A stretch of DNA of 64,000 nt from Ramlibacter lithotrophicus (GCF_012184415.1 NZ_VTOX01000006.1:186001-250000); one strand, 5' to 3'. Positions 54,532 to 62,984 are shown, numbered from the stretch's first letter. The notes: generated from the sequence alone by a model not told the origin. A program made the numbers and translations.

Positions 54532-55068
54532 ATGAAATCAATTCTCCTCACGCTGGCGCTGGTTTCGGTGCTGCTGTCGCCGGCCATGGCAGGCGAAGGC
54601 CATGACCACGGCGATGAAGCCCCTGCGGGAGCCGCAGGGCCTGCGCTCCCGCGCTTCGCCGCCGTCTCGGAAGCCTTCGAACTGGTCGGCATCGTCAATG
54701 GCAAGCACCTGGCCATCTACCTGGGCCGCTTCGAAGACAACAGCCCGGTGCCCGACGCCAAGCTTGAACTTGAAGTCGGCGGAAAGAAGGTACCTGTCGC
54801 TGTGCATGCGCCTGGCGAGTACGAGGCCACCCTTCCGGAGGAACTCAAGCCCGGTGTGACGCCGGTGACGGTGATGCTGGAGGTCAAGGGCGACACCGAC
54901 CTGCTTGCAGGAGAAATCGACATCCACGAACAGGAAGAGCACGCGGAGGCTTCTGTGGACAGATGGCTGCCTTATGCGGGTGGAACGGCCGCCGTACTGG
55001 CCGCCCTGGCAGCCGTGGTCGCCGTGCTGCGGAAAAGAGGGCGTTGCGCCCATGGAGGTGCAGCATGA
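54532..55068 (+). CDS. Membrane-anchored accessory protein of the RND efflux operon
   Basis: A 178-residue protein with a signal peptide (cleavage near SPAMAGEG), a His/Asp-rich mature start (GEGHDHGDE), a beta-rich periplasmic middle (LELEVGGKKVPVAVHAPGEY) and a C-terminal membrane helix (YAGGTAAVLAALAAVVAVL) followed by basic residues. Such proteins often stand between czcC and czcB and share the His-rich motif with CzcB; a metal-binding accessory role is likely but unproven. Its stop overlaps the czcB start (ATGA). Confidence 0.8.
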   Translation: MKSILLTLALVSVLLSPAMAGEGHDHGDEAPAGAAGPALPRFAAVSEAFELVGIVNGKHLAIYLGRFEDNSPVPDAKLELEVGGKKVPVAVHAPGEYEATLPEELKPGVTPVTVMLEVKGDTDLLAGEIDIHEQEEHAEASVDRWLPYAGGTAAVLAALAAVVAVLRKRGRCAHGGAA

Positions 55069-56165
55069 AGGCACGAGCATTCCTAGCGGCAGCGCTGCTT
55101 GCCTTGGCGGCGCCCGTGTGGCCAGGCGAAGGTCACGACCACGGAGACGCGCCGGCCCAGACGAACGGGAACGGGCCGCAGCGCCTGCCGGACGGCCGTG
55201 TGTTCCTGCCCAAGCCGGCGCAGCACCAGCTGTCGGTGCGGACGACCGTCGCGAGAGCAGGGGAACTCGGGCGAACCGTCGAACTTGCGGGCCGCATCGC
55301 CATGGACCCGAATGCCGGCGGCAAGGTGCAGTCCACCATCGCCGGCCGTATCGAAGCAGCCGGCAGCGGTCTGCCAGCCCCAGGCCAGAGTGTCCGCAAG
55401 GGCCAGGTGCTCGCTTACGTGGTCGCTTCCGCTGCCCCGATGGAGCGAGCCAGCCAAGCGGCGCAACTCGCCGAGTTGCAGGCCGCGCGAGCCTTGGCAG
55501 CCAAGCGGCTGGCGCGCTTGCGCGAGCTCAGTGACACGGTTCCGCGCAAGGAAATCGAGGCAGCCGAGTCCGAAGTTGCGAGCCTGGCCGCCCGTGCCAC
55601 CGCCGTGTCCGGCGGCCTGCGTGCGCGCGAAGCACTGACCGCACCGCTGACCGGCGTCATCGCCTCCTCGAACGTGGTCCTCGGACAGGTGGTGGATGCC
55701 CGTGAATTGGCCTTCGAAATCGTGGACCCCACGAAGCTGGCGGTGGAGGCGACCACCTTCGACCCGGAGCTGGCGGCCAACATCGGGAATGCGTCCCTGG
55801 CCGTGGGCGGAGAGACGGTGCAACTTCGGTTCACCGGAGCCGCACGCAGCCTTCGTGACCAGGCATTGCCCCTGAACTTTCGGGCACAGGGGGCGGCCCT
55901 GTCCCGCTTGGCGGTGGGTCAGCCGGTCAAGGTGTTCGTTCACACCCGCTCGTTCGTCCGCGGCGTCCCGCTGCCGTCTTCCGCGGTGATGAGAAGCGCC
56001 TCCAACCAGAGCATCGTCTGGGTCAAGACGGCGCCCGAGAAGTTCGAGGCGCGCGTGGTCACGGTGGAGCCGCTCGATGGCGTGAATGTCGCGGTCACCC
56101 AGGGTCTTTCGGTGGGCGACCGCGTCGCCACCCAAGGCGCAACCCTCATCAACCAAGTGCGCTGA
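55065..56165 (+). CDS. czcB: CzcB-like periplasmic adaptor of RND metal efflux
   Basis: A 366-residue membrane-fusion protein. The signal peptide is followed by GEGHDHGDAPA, a metal-binding start like that of the preceding protein. A barrel/lipoyl part contains GKVQSTIAGRIEAAGSGL and PGQSVRKGQVLAYV, then a helical hairpin (QAARALAAKRLARLRELSD), the second lipoyl half (ALTAPLTGVIASSNVVLGQV) and the membrane-proximal domain. It links CzcA to CzcC and may hand metal to the pump. The ATG overlaps the previous gene. Confidence 0.93.
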   Translation: MKARAFLAAALLALAAPVWPGEGHDHGDAPAQTNGNGPQRLPDGRVFLPKPAQHQLSVRTTVARAGELGRTVELAGRIAMDPNAGGKVQSTIAGRIEAAGSGLPAPGQSVRKGQVLAYVVASAAPMERASQAAQLAELQAARALAAKRLARLRELSDTVPRKEIEAAESEVASLAARATAVSGGLRAREALTAPLTGVIASSNVVLGQVVDARELAFEIVDPTKLAVEATTFDPELAANIGNASLAVGGETVQLRFTGAARSLRDQALPLNFRAQGAALSRLAVGQPVKVFVHTRSFVRGVPLPSSAVMRSASNQSIVWVKTAPEKFEARVVTVEPLDGVNVAVTQGLSVGDRVATQGATLINQVR

Positions 56166-56178
56166 AGGGACCGACAGA

Positions 56179-59100
56179 ATGTTCAAGTGGCTTTTGGCCA
56201 GCAGCCTGTCCAACCGGCTGCTGGTACTCATCGCGAGCGCCGTCGTCATGGTCTACGGCGCCTGGACACTCGCCCAGACGCCGGTGGACGTGTTCCCGGA
56301 CCTGAACAAACCCACCGTCACCATCATGACGGAGGCGGGAGGAATGGCCGCCGAGGAAGTGGAGCAGCTCATCACGTTTCCGCTGGAGACGACGATGAAC
56401 GGACTCCCGGGCGTCGAGACCGTGCGCTCCGTGTCGTCGTCGGGCCTCTCGTTCCTGTACGTGACGTTCGACTGGAATACGGAAATTTTCCGGGCCCGCC
56501 AGATGGTGTCGGAGCGACTCTCCTCCATGGAGGAATCCATTCCGGAGGGGACCGTGCCGCGCATGGGCCCCATCAGCTCCATCATGGGCGAAATCATGCA
56601 AATCGCCATTCCGGTCGACACCGGCAAGATTTCGCTGATGGACGTGCGGGAGTACGCGGACTGGACGCTCAGGCCGCGGCTCATGGCCATACCGGGGGTG
56701 GCCCAAGTCATCCCCATCGGCGGCGAGGTGCGCCAGTTCCAGGTACAGCCCAACACCACCAGGATGTCGGAGCTGGGAATCACCCACGAGCAGCTGGAAG
56801 AAGCCCTCAAGGGTTTCTCGGCCAACACGTCCGGAGGGTTCCTGGAGCTCAGTGGCCGCGAGTTCCTCATCCGGCACATTGGCAGGACTTCACGACTGGA
56901 AGACTTGCGGAACCTGGCGCTGACCGCCAGGAATGGGCAGCCGATTGTTCTGCGGCAAATCGCCGAAGTCACCTTCGCGCCCGCGCTCAAGCGCGGCGAC
57001 GCAGGACTCGAGGGCAAGCCGGCCGTCATCCTGGGTATCCAGAAACAGCCGACGGCGGACACCATCGGACTGACGCGAGCCGTGGAGGACGCACTCGAGG
57101 GGATGAGAACTTCGCTTCCGCCAGGCATGGAAGCGCCGCGGGTGACCTTCCGGCAGGCGAGTTTCATCGAAGCTTCTATCAGCAACCTGCAGATGAAGCT
57201 GATTGGCGCCTCCGTGTTCGTGGCGGCCACCCTGTTCTTCTTCCTGGGAACGCTGCGGCCGACTGTCGTAGCGCTTACGGCCATCCCCGTGTCCATCCTG
57301 ATGACGGCCCTGGTCTTCAAGTACTTCGGCCTGTCCATCAACACGATGACGCTGGGCGGCCTGGCCATCGCCATCGGCGGCCTGGTGGACGACGCCGTGG
57401 TCGGGGTGGAGAACGTGCTGCGCAGGCTGAAGGAGGACCGGGCAAAGCACCCGGACCATCGTTTGAGTCCGGTGGAACTGGTCGCCAAGGCCACGATGGA
57501 GGTGCGCTCGGCCATCCTGTACGCCACGGTCATCATCGTGCTCGTTTTCGTGCCGCTCTTCGCGCTGCCGGGCATGGAAGGGCGGCTTTTCGTGCCACTG
57601 GGCATCGCGTTCATCGTTTCCACGCTGGCCAGCCTGGTGGTCTCCGTCACCGTGACACCGGTGCTCTCGTACTACCTGTTGCCCAGGATGAAATCGCTGG
57701 AGCACGGAGACACGAAGCTGCTGGCGTGGATGAAGACCCGCTACCGCTCGGCGCTTCAGAAGGTGCTGGACCGGCCCAAGGTCGCACTCGGTGCCGGCGC
57801 AGTCGCCGTGGTGGTCGCGCTAGTTGCTGTCCCGTTCTTCCCGACCACATTCCTGCCTCCATTCAACGAGGGCACTCTTCTCATCGGCATGCGCCTGAAT
57901 CCGGGCGTGACGCTCAGTGAATCAGCGGCGCTCGCCAGGCAAGCGGAAGTGCTCGTGAAGCAGGTGCCGGAGGTCACGCACGTGGGTCGGCGCAGCGGCC
58001 GAGCGGAGCTGGACGAACATGCCGAGGGTGTTCACGTCAGCGAACTGGACGTAGGCCTCAAGCCGACGCACGAGTTGGAGCGCACAATGGGCGAAATCGC
58101 GGCCGACATCCGGTCACGGCTGGTCAACCTGCCTGCCGCCATCGCCATCGGGCAGCCCATCTCCCACCGGATTGACCACATGCTTTCGGGCGTGCGGTCA
58201 CAGATCGCCATCAAGATTTTCGGCGAAGACCTCGACGTACTGCGGGCGCAAGCGGACCTCCTGCGCCGGAAGCTGGCGAGCATCCCGGGAGTTGCCGACC
58301 TCGAAATCGAGAAGCAGGTCCTGGCACCGCAAATCAAGGTCACGCTGGACTATGCCGCGGCCGCCCAGTATGGGGTTCCGGCACCGCAGGTCCTGCGTAC
58401 GCTCGGCAGCCTGGTGGAAGGCGAGCGCGTCACGCAAATCGTGGAGGGCGGCCGGCGGTTTGCGCTGGTGGTGAAGTTGCCGGAGACAGCGCGTTCGGCG
58501 CACGGCCTCGGACAAGTCCTCATCGAGACCCCCAACGGGCGGATTCCGCTTTCGAAGATTGCGACCATCGAGGAGAGCGACGGGCCGAATCAAATCAGTC
58601 GTGACGACGGCAAGCGGCGCATCGTGCTTTCCGCCAACGCCCAAGGCCGGGCGCTGTCCGAAATCGTGACCGACATGCGCGAGGTGATCGCCCAGGTCAA
58701 GCTGCCCGAAGGCTACTTCGTGACCTTGGGCGGCCAGTTCGAGGCGCAGGAGCAGGCTTCGCGGCTGGTCGGGCTGCTGTCGCTGGTGTCGCTCACACTG
58801 ATGTTCGTGGTGCTCTACACGCGCTACCAGTCCACCCGGCTTTCGCTCCTCATCATGGCGAACATTCCGCTCGCCCTGGTGGGTGCGGTAGTGGGCCTGT
58901 GGCTGTCCGGGCAGCCGCTCTCCGTTGCTGCACTGGTCGGGTTCATCACGCTGGCCGGCATCTCGGTGCGCAACGGCATCCTGAAGGTCAGCCACTACAT
59001 CAACCTGATGCGGTTCGAAGGCGAAGAATTCGACCAGAAGATGATTGTTCGAGGGTCGCTGGAGCGGCTGGCGCCCGTGCTGATGACAGCTCTCGTCACG

Positions 59101-59298
59101 GCCTTCGCCCTGGCTCCCCTTCTTTTCGAGGCGGAGCAGCCCGGCACCGAAGTGCTGCACCCCGTGGCCGTCGTCATCTTCTCGGGCCTCATCAGCTCGA
59201 CCCTGCTCGACACCTTCCTGACGCCTGCGATGTTCTGGCTGTTTGGGCGCGAGGATGCCCAGCGCCTGATGAGCGACAAGGACGCTGAAGCGCTCTGA
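56179..59298 (+). CDS. czcA: CzcA-family heavy-metal RND efflux pump
   Basis: A 1039-residue inner-membrane proton/metal antiporter. The N-terminal TM1 (LLVLIASAVVMVYGAWTL), large periplasmic loops with VFPDLNKPTV and YADWTLRPRLMAIPGVAQV, and twelve TM helices are in order. In TM4 the segment GGLVDDAVVGVENVLRRL carries the acidic proton-relay residues. This form (DDAVVGVEN) is neither the typical Zn/Co/Cd CzcA form (DGAVVxVEN) nor the Cu/Ag CusA form, so the exported metal is uncertain. The operon context supports a divalent metal. Length is normal and no defect is seen. Confidence 0.94.
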   Translation: MFKWLLASSLSNRLLVLIASAVVMVYGAWTLAQTPVDVFPDLNKPTVTIMTEAGGMAAEEVEQLITFPLETTMNGLPGVETVRSVSSSGLSFLYVTFDWNTEIFRARQMVSERLSSMEESIPEGTVPRMGPISSIMGEIMQIAIPVDTGKISLMDVREYADWTLRPRLMAIPGVAQVIPIGGEVRQFQVQPNTTRMSELGITHEQLEEALKGFSANTSGGFLELSGREFLIRHIGRTSRLEDLRNLALTARNGQPIVLRQIAEVTFAPALKRGDAGLEGKPAVILGIQKQPTADTIGLTRAVEDALEGMRTSLPPGMEAPRVTFRQASFIEASISNLQMKLIGASVFVAATLFFFLGTLRPTVVALTAIPVSILMTALVFKYFGLSINTMTLGGLAIAIGGLVDDAVVGVENVLRRLKEDRAKHPDHRLSPVELVAKATMEVRSAILYATVIIVLVFVPLFALPGMEGRLFVPLGIAFIVSTLASLVVSVTVTPVLSYYLLPRMKSLEHGDTKLLAWMKTRYRSALQKVLDRPKVALGAGAVAVVVALVAVPFFPTTFLPPFNEGTLLIGMRLNPGVTLSESAALARQAEVLVKQVPEVTHVGRRSGRAELDEHAEGVHVSELDVGLKPTHELERTMGEIAADIRSRLVNLPAAIAIGQPISHRIDHMLSGVRSQIAIKIFGEDLDVLRAQADLLRRKLASIPGVADLEIEKQVLAPQIKVTLDYAAAAQYGVPAPQVLRTLGSLVEGERVTQIVEGGRRFALVVKLPETARSAHGLGQVLIETPNGRIPLSKIATIEESDGPNQISRDDGKRRIVLSANAQGRALSEIVTDMREVIAQVKLPEGYFVTLGGQFEAQEQASRLVGLLSLVSLTLMFVVLYTRYQSTRLSLLIMANIPLALVGAVVGLWLSGQPLSVAALVGFITLAGISVRNGILKVSHYINLMRFEGEEFDQKMIVRGSLERLAPVLMTALVTAFALAPLLFEAEQPGTEVLHPVAVVIFSGLISSTLLDTFLTPAMFWLFGREDAQRLMSDKDAEAL

Positions 59299-59461
59299 CC
59301 AACCATTTCAAGGAACATCTAACGAAAGCAAAGCTCGTTTCAGTCCGACTGCGCCACTCCCCTTACGCCACGCCGCTCGCCTGCAGGCTGGCTTGGCAAG
59401 TTAGCCCCAGGGGTGACTGCGAGAGAGCCGGCGCACTCTTCGGCGCCTGGAGCTGCGCACC

Positions 59462-59872
59462 TTATACAAGCGCCCGGTCCGCGCGCATCAGCGCCTCGAT
59501 CAGCGGGCAATTCACCTTGCGCCTAGTCGTCGAGCAGCTGGCGACCAGGCGTTGAAGAGCCTCCTCGAGCGCTCGCAGACTGCTGATTCGCTCGCGCACA
59601 GCCGCGAGCTTGCGTTCACCCAGTTCGCGCGCGGACGAACACGCTTGGCCGTCCTCCAGCGATAACAGAACTTGCACGTCGTCGAGGGAAAAGCCCAGCG
59701 ACTGCGCCCGCTTGATGAAGCGCAACCGGGTCAACGCGCTCTCCGGGTATCTGGCGATGCTGCCCGGCTCGCGCCTGGGAACAGCAAGCAGTGCGCGGCG
59801 CTGGTAATAGCGCACCGTTTCGACGTTCACGCCGGCCGCTGCGGCCAGTTGCCCAATCGTCATTGATTCCAT
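59462..59872 (-). CDS. merR: Mercury-responsive MerR-family regulator
   Basis: A 136-residue regulator. The winged-helix part is MTIGQLAAAAGVNVETVRYY ... RYPESALTRLRFIKRAQSLG. The three cysteines that bind Hg(II) in MerR are present: GQACSSARELGERKL, LVASCSTT and KVNCPLIEAL. ATG 59872 (MESMTIGQ) is preferred; ATG 59863 is an alternative. It is divergent from merT across an overlapping operator with the 19-bp promoter spacer typical of MerR control. Confidence 0.92.
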   Translation of the reverse strand: MESMTIGQLAAAAGVNVETVRYYQRRALLAVPRREPGSIARYPESALTRLRFIKRAQSLGFSLDDVQVLLSLEDGQACSSARELGERKLAAVRERISSLRALEEALQRLVASCSTTRRKVNCPLIEALMRADRALV

Positions 59873-59878
59873 GGCATC

Positions 59879-59909
59879 TTGACTCCGTACCCAGGTACGT
59901 CCATAGACT
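59879..59909 (+). promoter_or_regulatory. MerR-type promoter/operator of merTP
   Basis: -35 TTGACT (59879-59884) and -10 TAGACT (59904-59909) are separated by 19 bp, the overlong spacer that MerR untwists on binding Hg(II). The spacer holds the inverted repeat CGTACC-CA-GGTACG. The element lies between divergent merR and merT. Confidence 0.9.
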
Positions 59910-59916
59910 ACCCGAC

Positions 59917-60285
59917 ATGACTTCAAGACGCTCTGATCCGAAGCCATGGACCCTCGGCGCATCGGTCTTGGCGGGAGCCGCCGCTGCGGTGGGCGCGTCC
60001 GCCTGCTGCGCGGGGCCGTTGCTGCTCGTCCTGCTCGGCTTGGGTGGCGCGTGGGGTTCGCAACTGGCGGCCATGGAGGCTTACCAGCCGTGGTTCATCG
60101 CGGCCATGGTGGTGTTCTTCGGCTACGCCTTCTATCGCCTGTACCTCGCGCCAGCGGAGTGCGCGCCCGGCCACGCCTGCGCCCTGCCCGCCACCCGTGC
60201 ACGGCAGAAGGCGCTGTTCTGGGTCGTCTCCGCGCTCGCAGCCGCCTTGGCGGCGCTGCCGATCTACGCACCTGCGTTCTACTGA
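59917..60285 (+). CDS. merT: Mercuric ion transporter MerT
   Basis: A 122-residue inner-membrane protein with three hydrophobic helices that carries Hg(II) into the cytoplasm. The vicinal cysteine pair in TM1 (GASACCAGPLLLVLLG) and the loop cysteines (APAECAPGHACALPA) match MerT. The C-terminus ends in YAPAFY, as in the family. The ATG lies only 7 bp after the -10 box and has no ribosome site, so translation is probably leaderless. merP follows after 4 bp. Confidence 0.93.
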   Translation: MTSRRSDPKPWTLGASVLAGAAAAVGASACCAGPLLLVLLGLGGAWGSQLAAMEAYQPWFIAAMVVFFGYAFYRLYLAPAECAPGHACALPATRARQKALFWVVSALAAALAALPIYAPAFY

Positions 60286-60289
60286 CGCC

Positions 60290-60571
60290 ATGAAACCTGT
60301 CATCCTGCTGGCTGGGCTGGTCATCGCCGCCTGCACCGACGCGGCGGCCGACCGCCGCGTTACACTTGAGGTCAACAACATGACCTGTGCCACCTGCCCT
60401 GTTGCAGTCCGTGTGGCACTCGAGAAGGTCCCCGGCGTTGCTGCTGCCACGGTCGACTTCAAGTCCAAGCTCGCCGTGGTCGCGTTCGATTCGGCGAAGA
60501 CCACCCCGGCGGCACTGACGAAAGCCACCGCGGACGCGGGGTTCCCGTCGACCCTGAAGCAGGACCAGTGA
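60290..60571 (+). CDS. merP: Periplasmic mercury-binding protein MerP
   Basis: A 93-residue protein with a signal peptide (PVILLAGLVIAACTDAAA) and one heavy-metal-associated domain with the motif NMTCATCPVAVRVALEK. MerP binds Hg(II) through the two cysteines and passes it to MerT. The remainder (GVAAATVDFKSKLAVVAFD) is the usual ferredoxin-like fold. It follows merT by 4 bp and precedes the GDCCVxC gene by 1 bp, so all three are co-transcribed. Confidence 0.93.
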   Translation: MKPVILLAGLVIAACTDAAADRRVTLEVNNMTCATCPVAVRVALEKVPGVAAATVDFKSKLAVVAFDSAKTTPAALTKATADAGFPSTLKQDQ

Positions 60572-60572
60572 C

Positions 60573-60791
60573 ATGACGGGCGTCGTTTTGCAATCGATGC
60601 TCACCTGCCCGGAATGCGGACATGCCAAGTGGGAAATCATGCCCACGGATGCTTGCCAGTGGTTCCATGAGTGCGGGCACTGCAAGGCGGTCCTGCGGCC
60701 GTTGCCGGGCGACTGCTGCGTCTTCTGCTCGTATGGCACCGTGAAGTGCCCGCCGATGCAGCACGGCGCTGGCTCGTGCTGCGCTGGCTGA
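60573..60791 (+). CDS. GDCCVxC-domain heavy-metal-binding protein
   Basis: A 72-residue Cys-rich cytoplasmic protein. It starts with a zinc-ribbon-like LTCPECGHAKWEIMPTDACQ, continues HECGHCKAVLRPLPGDCCVF and CSYGTVKCPPMQ, and ends in SCCAG. This GDCCVxC pattern defines a small family associated with mer and other metal loci; some members are selenoproteins, but here the position is Cys. It probably buffers or transfers Hg(II). In a complete operon merA would be expected here, but the next gene is copS on the other strand. Confidence 0.9.
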   Translation: MTGVVLQSMLTCPECGHAKWEIMPTDACQWFHECGHCKAVLRPLPGDCCVFCSYGTVKCPPMQHGAGSCCAG

Positions 60792-60811
60792 CTCGCTCCT
60801 TCACCGCCGCG

Positions 60812-62233
60812 TCAGGGACGGGCCGGATCCTCAACGGGAAGAGAAAGGGTGAAGGTGGTCCGTCCCCCTGCGCTGGCCGCGCCGATGGTCCCGCCATGCA
60901 GCGTCGCAATGGAGCGCACGATAGCAAGGCCAAGGCCGCTGCCGCCCTGACCACGCGCGCGCCCTTGGTCCACGCGGTAGAAGCGCTCGAAGATCCGCTC
61001 CTGGTCGGCAGGCGAGATGCCTTCGCCGACGTTGCTCACCGTCAGCGTGGCCACTTTGCCGGCGCTGCCGACCTCTACGTCGACCGTCGACCCCCTCTCA
61101 GCGTGCCGGATGGCATTCGACAGCAGGTTGGTGATCGCGCGCTGGATCATCAGGCGATCCGCCTGCAGACTTGGGGCGCTTCCGCGCACGTCGAGATTGA
61201 GCGCCTTTTCCTCGGCGATGGCCGAAAGGTAGTCCGTCACCCGTCTGGCCTCCTGCGCCAAGTCCACCGCCGCCCGTTCGATCGGCGCCACGTTGTGTTC
61301 CGCGCGCGCAATGAACAACATATCGCTGATAAGCGTCGACAGCCGCTCGAGCTCTTCGACGTTGCCTTCAAGTACCGCCCGGAGCTCGTCGCCGCTGCGA
61401 TGCCTGGACAACGCCACCTGCGTTCGGCCCAGCAGCGTGGCGACGGGGGTCCGCATCTCGTGGGCGAGGTCGCCAGCGAAGTCTTCGAGCTTGCGGTAGC
61501 CCTCATCGATGCGCTCCAGCATCGAGTTGAACTCGGCGGCCGTGCTCGCCAGTTCAACCGGCAGACCCGCCATGGAAAGTCTGCGATTCAGCGACTTCGT
61601 GCCGATGGAGGCAGCCAGCTGATTGAACCGCCGCAGCGGCGCCAGACCGGTGCGGGTGATCACGCCGGCACCGGCCGCGACGACGATCAGCAGCAATGGC
61701 AGCGCGATCAAGGTGGCCTGCAAAAAGCCGCCAAGCAAGCGCGAGTCCCGGGCCCGGTCGACCGAAAGATAGAAGTCCACTTTGCTGCCGTCGGCAAGGC
61801 CGGCGGCACCGTGGATGCCGCTGAAGCGCTCGCCGCTGGCCCGGCGCCAGGTGTGCAGCCCGCTGGATCGCGCTGCCACTCGGCGAAGTGCGGCGACGGA
61901 CTCTGCCCCGATGTCCGAGAATCCGGTGATGAGAGTGCCTCCGTCGGGCTCCAGGATCGCCAGGTGCAAGTCGTCGTGGCCATAGAACAGTTCCGCGAAA
62001 CGGTCGTTCGACTCACCGATGGCTTGGCGGTTCGGAACCTCCAGCAGGATGTGGATCAGGAGACGCCGGCGGCCCTCCATCTCGGCCTCGGCACGTTCGT
62101 CGAGCTGGTTCGAGAGAGTCCAGAAGCCGACGGCCGTGGCCCCCCCGACCACGACCAAGCCGAACAAAGCACTTGCGAACGCGAGGCGCAGCGCCAGAGA
62201 GCGCTGTTTGAGGAAGTTCAATAACTGTTTCAT
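60812..62233 (-). CDS. copS: Heavy-metal sensor histidine kinase, CopS/CusS type
   Basis: A 473-residue inner-membrane kinase. TM1 is at about residues 13-36 (LAFASALFGLVVVGGATAVG) and TM2 near 165-190. The periplasmic part between them is the metal-sensing region typical of CusS/CopS. HAMP follows, then the phosphoacceptor His in DLAHEMRTPVATLLG, the N-box NLLSNAIRHA and the ATP-lid motifs GEGISPADQERIFERFYRVD and GGSGLGLAIVRS. ATG 62233 is chosen. No response regulator is adjacent; copR lies about 13 kb to the left. It is divergent from copK over 203 bp containing a CopR-box-like palindrome. Confidence 0.92.
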   Translation of the reverse strand: MKQLLNFLKQRSLALRLAFASALFGLVVVGGATAVGFWTLSNQLDERAEAEMEGRRRLLIHILLEVPNRQAIGESNDRFAELFYGHDDLHLAILEPDGGTLITGFSDIGAESVAALRRVAARSSGLHTWRRASGERFSGIHGAAGLADGSKVDFYLSVDRARDSRLLGGFLQATLIALPLLLIVVAAGAGVITRTGLAPLRRFNQLAASIGTKSLNRRLSMAGLPVELASTAAEFNSMLERIDEGYRKLEDFAGDLAHEMRTPVATLLGRTQVALSRHRSGDELRAVLEGNVEELERLSTLISDMLFIARAEHNVAPIERAAVDLAQEARRVTDYLSAIAEEKALNLDVRGSAPSLQADRLMIQRAITNLLSNAIRHAERGSTVDVEVGSAGKVATLTVSNVGEGISPADQERIFERFYRVDQGRARGQGGSGLGLAIVRSIATLHGGTIGAASAGGRTTFTLSLPVEDPARP

Positions 62234-62327
62234 TGGTTTTGTGCTGGCGCAGCCGCCAGAGCATACGACGTACACCCCAACCACGCACCCGAGACAGCGC
62301 GCCCCGCGTTTTCCTAGCCGATGCTTG

Positions 62328-62343
62328 ATGACAGATTTGTCAT
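62328..62343. promoter_or_regulatory. CopR/CusR-box-like palindrome between copS and copK
   Basis: ATGACA-GATT-TGTCAT has perfect 6-bp arms and matches the CusR/CopR box TGACAnnnTTGTCA type. The following bases (GACGTTAGCCTGC) are also conserved at the second site 521 bp to the right. It lies 94 bp before the copK ATG and 95 bp before the copS start. Confidence 0.8.
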
Positions 62344-62436
62344 CGCGACGTTAGCCTGCCGTCATGTCGTTGCGCGCAGACTCCCGGCCGCAGGCCCACA
62401 AGAAGCGCCTGCATTACGCAACTTCCGGAGTTCACC

Positions 62437-62718
62437 ATGTTGAAAGTGATTGCAACCGCCGCCGCGGTTCTCTTCAGCGCAAACGTTGCGCTGGCCGCCG
62501 ACAAGGCGAATGTCGACAAGTCCATTCCGCTCAAGGACGGCTCGACGGTGTACATCTTCAAGGACGGCAAGATGGCCATGGAAGACAAGCTCGGGCGGGT
62601 CGTGCCGATGAAGCCAGGGCACGTGATGCAGACCAAGGACGGCCAGAGCATCCTGATGGTCGGCAATGAACTCGCACGCCTCGACTGGATCAGGAAGTCC
62701 GACCTCGGCGGCAAGTAG
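62437..62718 (+). CDS. copK: Copper-resistance protein CopK
   Basis: A 93-residue periplasmic protein with a signal peptide (ATAAAVLFSANVALAA). The mature part IPLKDGSTVYIFKDGKMAME and Met positions such as KMAMED, PMKPGHVMQTKDG and SILMVGNEL match CopK of Cupriavidus metallidurans, a small beta-sheet protein that binds Cu(I) through Met residues with help from Cu(II). Length is standard. GGAG precedes the ATG. Upstream lies a CopR-type box shared with copS; in C. metallidurans copK also lies near the cop regulator genes. Confidence 0.93.
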   Translation: MLKVIATAAAVLFSANVALAADKANVDKSIPLKDGSTVYIFKDGKMAMEDKLGRVVPMKPGHVMQTKDGQSILMVGNELARLDWIRKSDLGGK

Positions 62719-62848
62719 TCCGGCCCTGGCCTGCCTCCCTCGGGCACCCCCTCCTCATGGAGAGGCAGGTGCCGCTCGGCGCAGCGCATGCCCGCAGCAC
62801 CGATCGCGATCTCCCGCTGTTGCGACGAAAGACCAAGGCCGCGTGTAC

Positions 62849-62864
62849 ATGACGCATTTGTCAT
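62849..62864. promoter_or_regulatory. Second CopR/CusR-box-like palindrome
   Basis: ATGACG-CATT-TGTCAT (5 of 6 arm pairs) with downstream GACGTCAGCGTGC repeats the pattern seen at 62328-62343. A possible -10 TACAGT lies at 62898-62903. It would control the DUF4148-like gene at 62985. Confidence 0.75.
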
Positions 62865-62984
62865 CCTGACGTCAGCGTGCTGTGGCCGTCTCCTTTCTAC
62901 AGTGGCAACCGTGATGCACGACTTGCATCCAGCTGGTTCCTCAGGAACAGCAACGTTGAACCATTCAAGAAAGGAACATTCATC

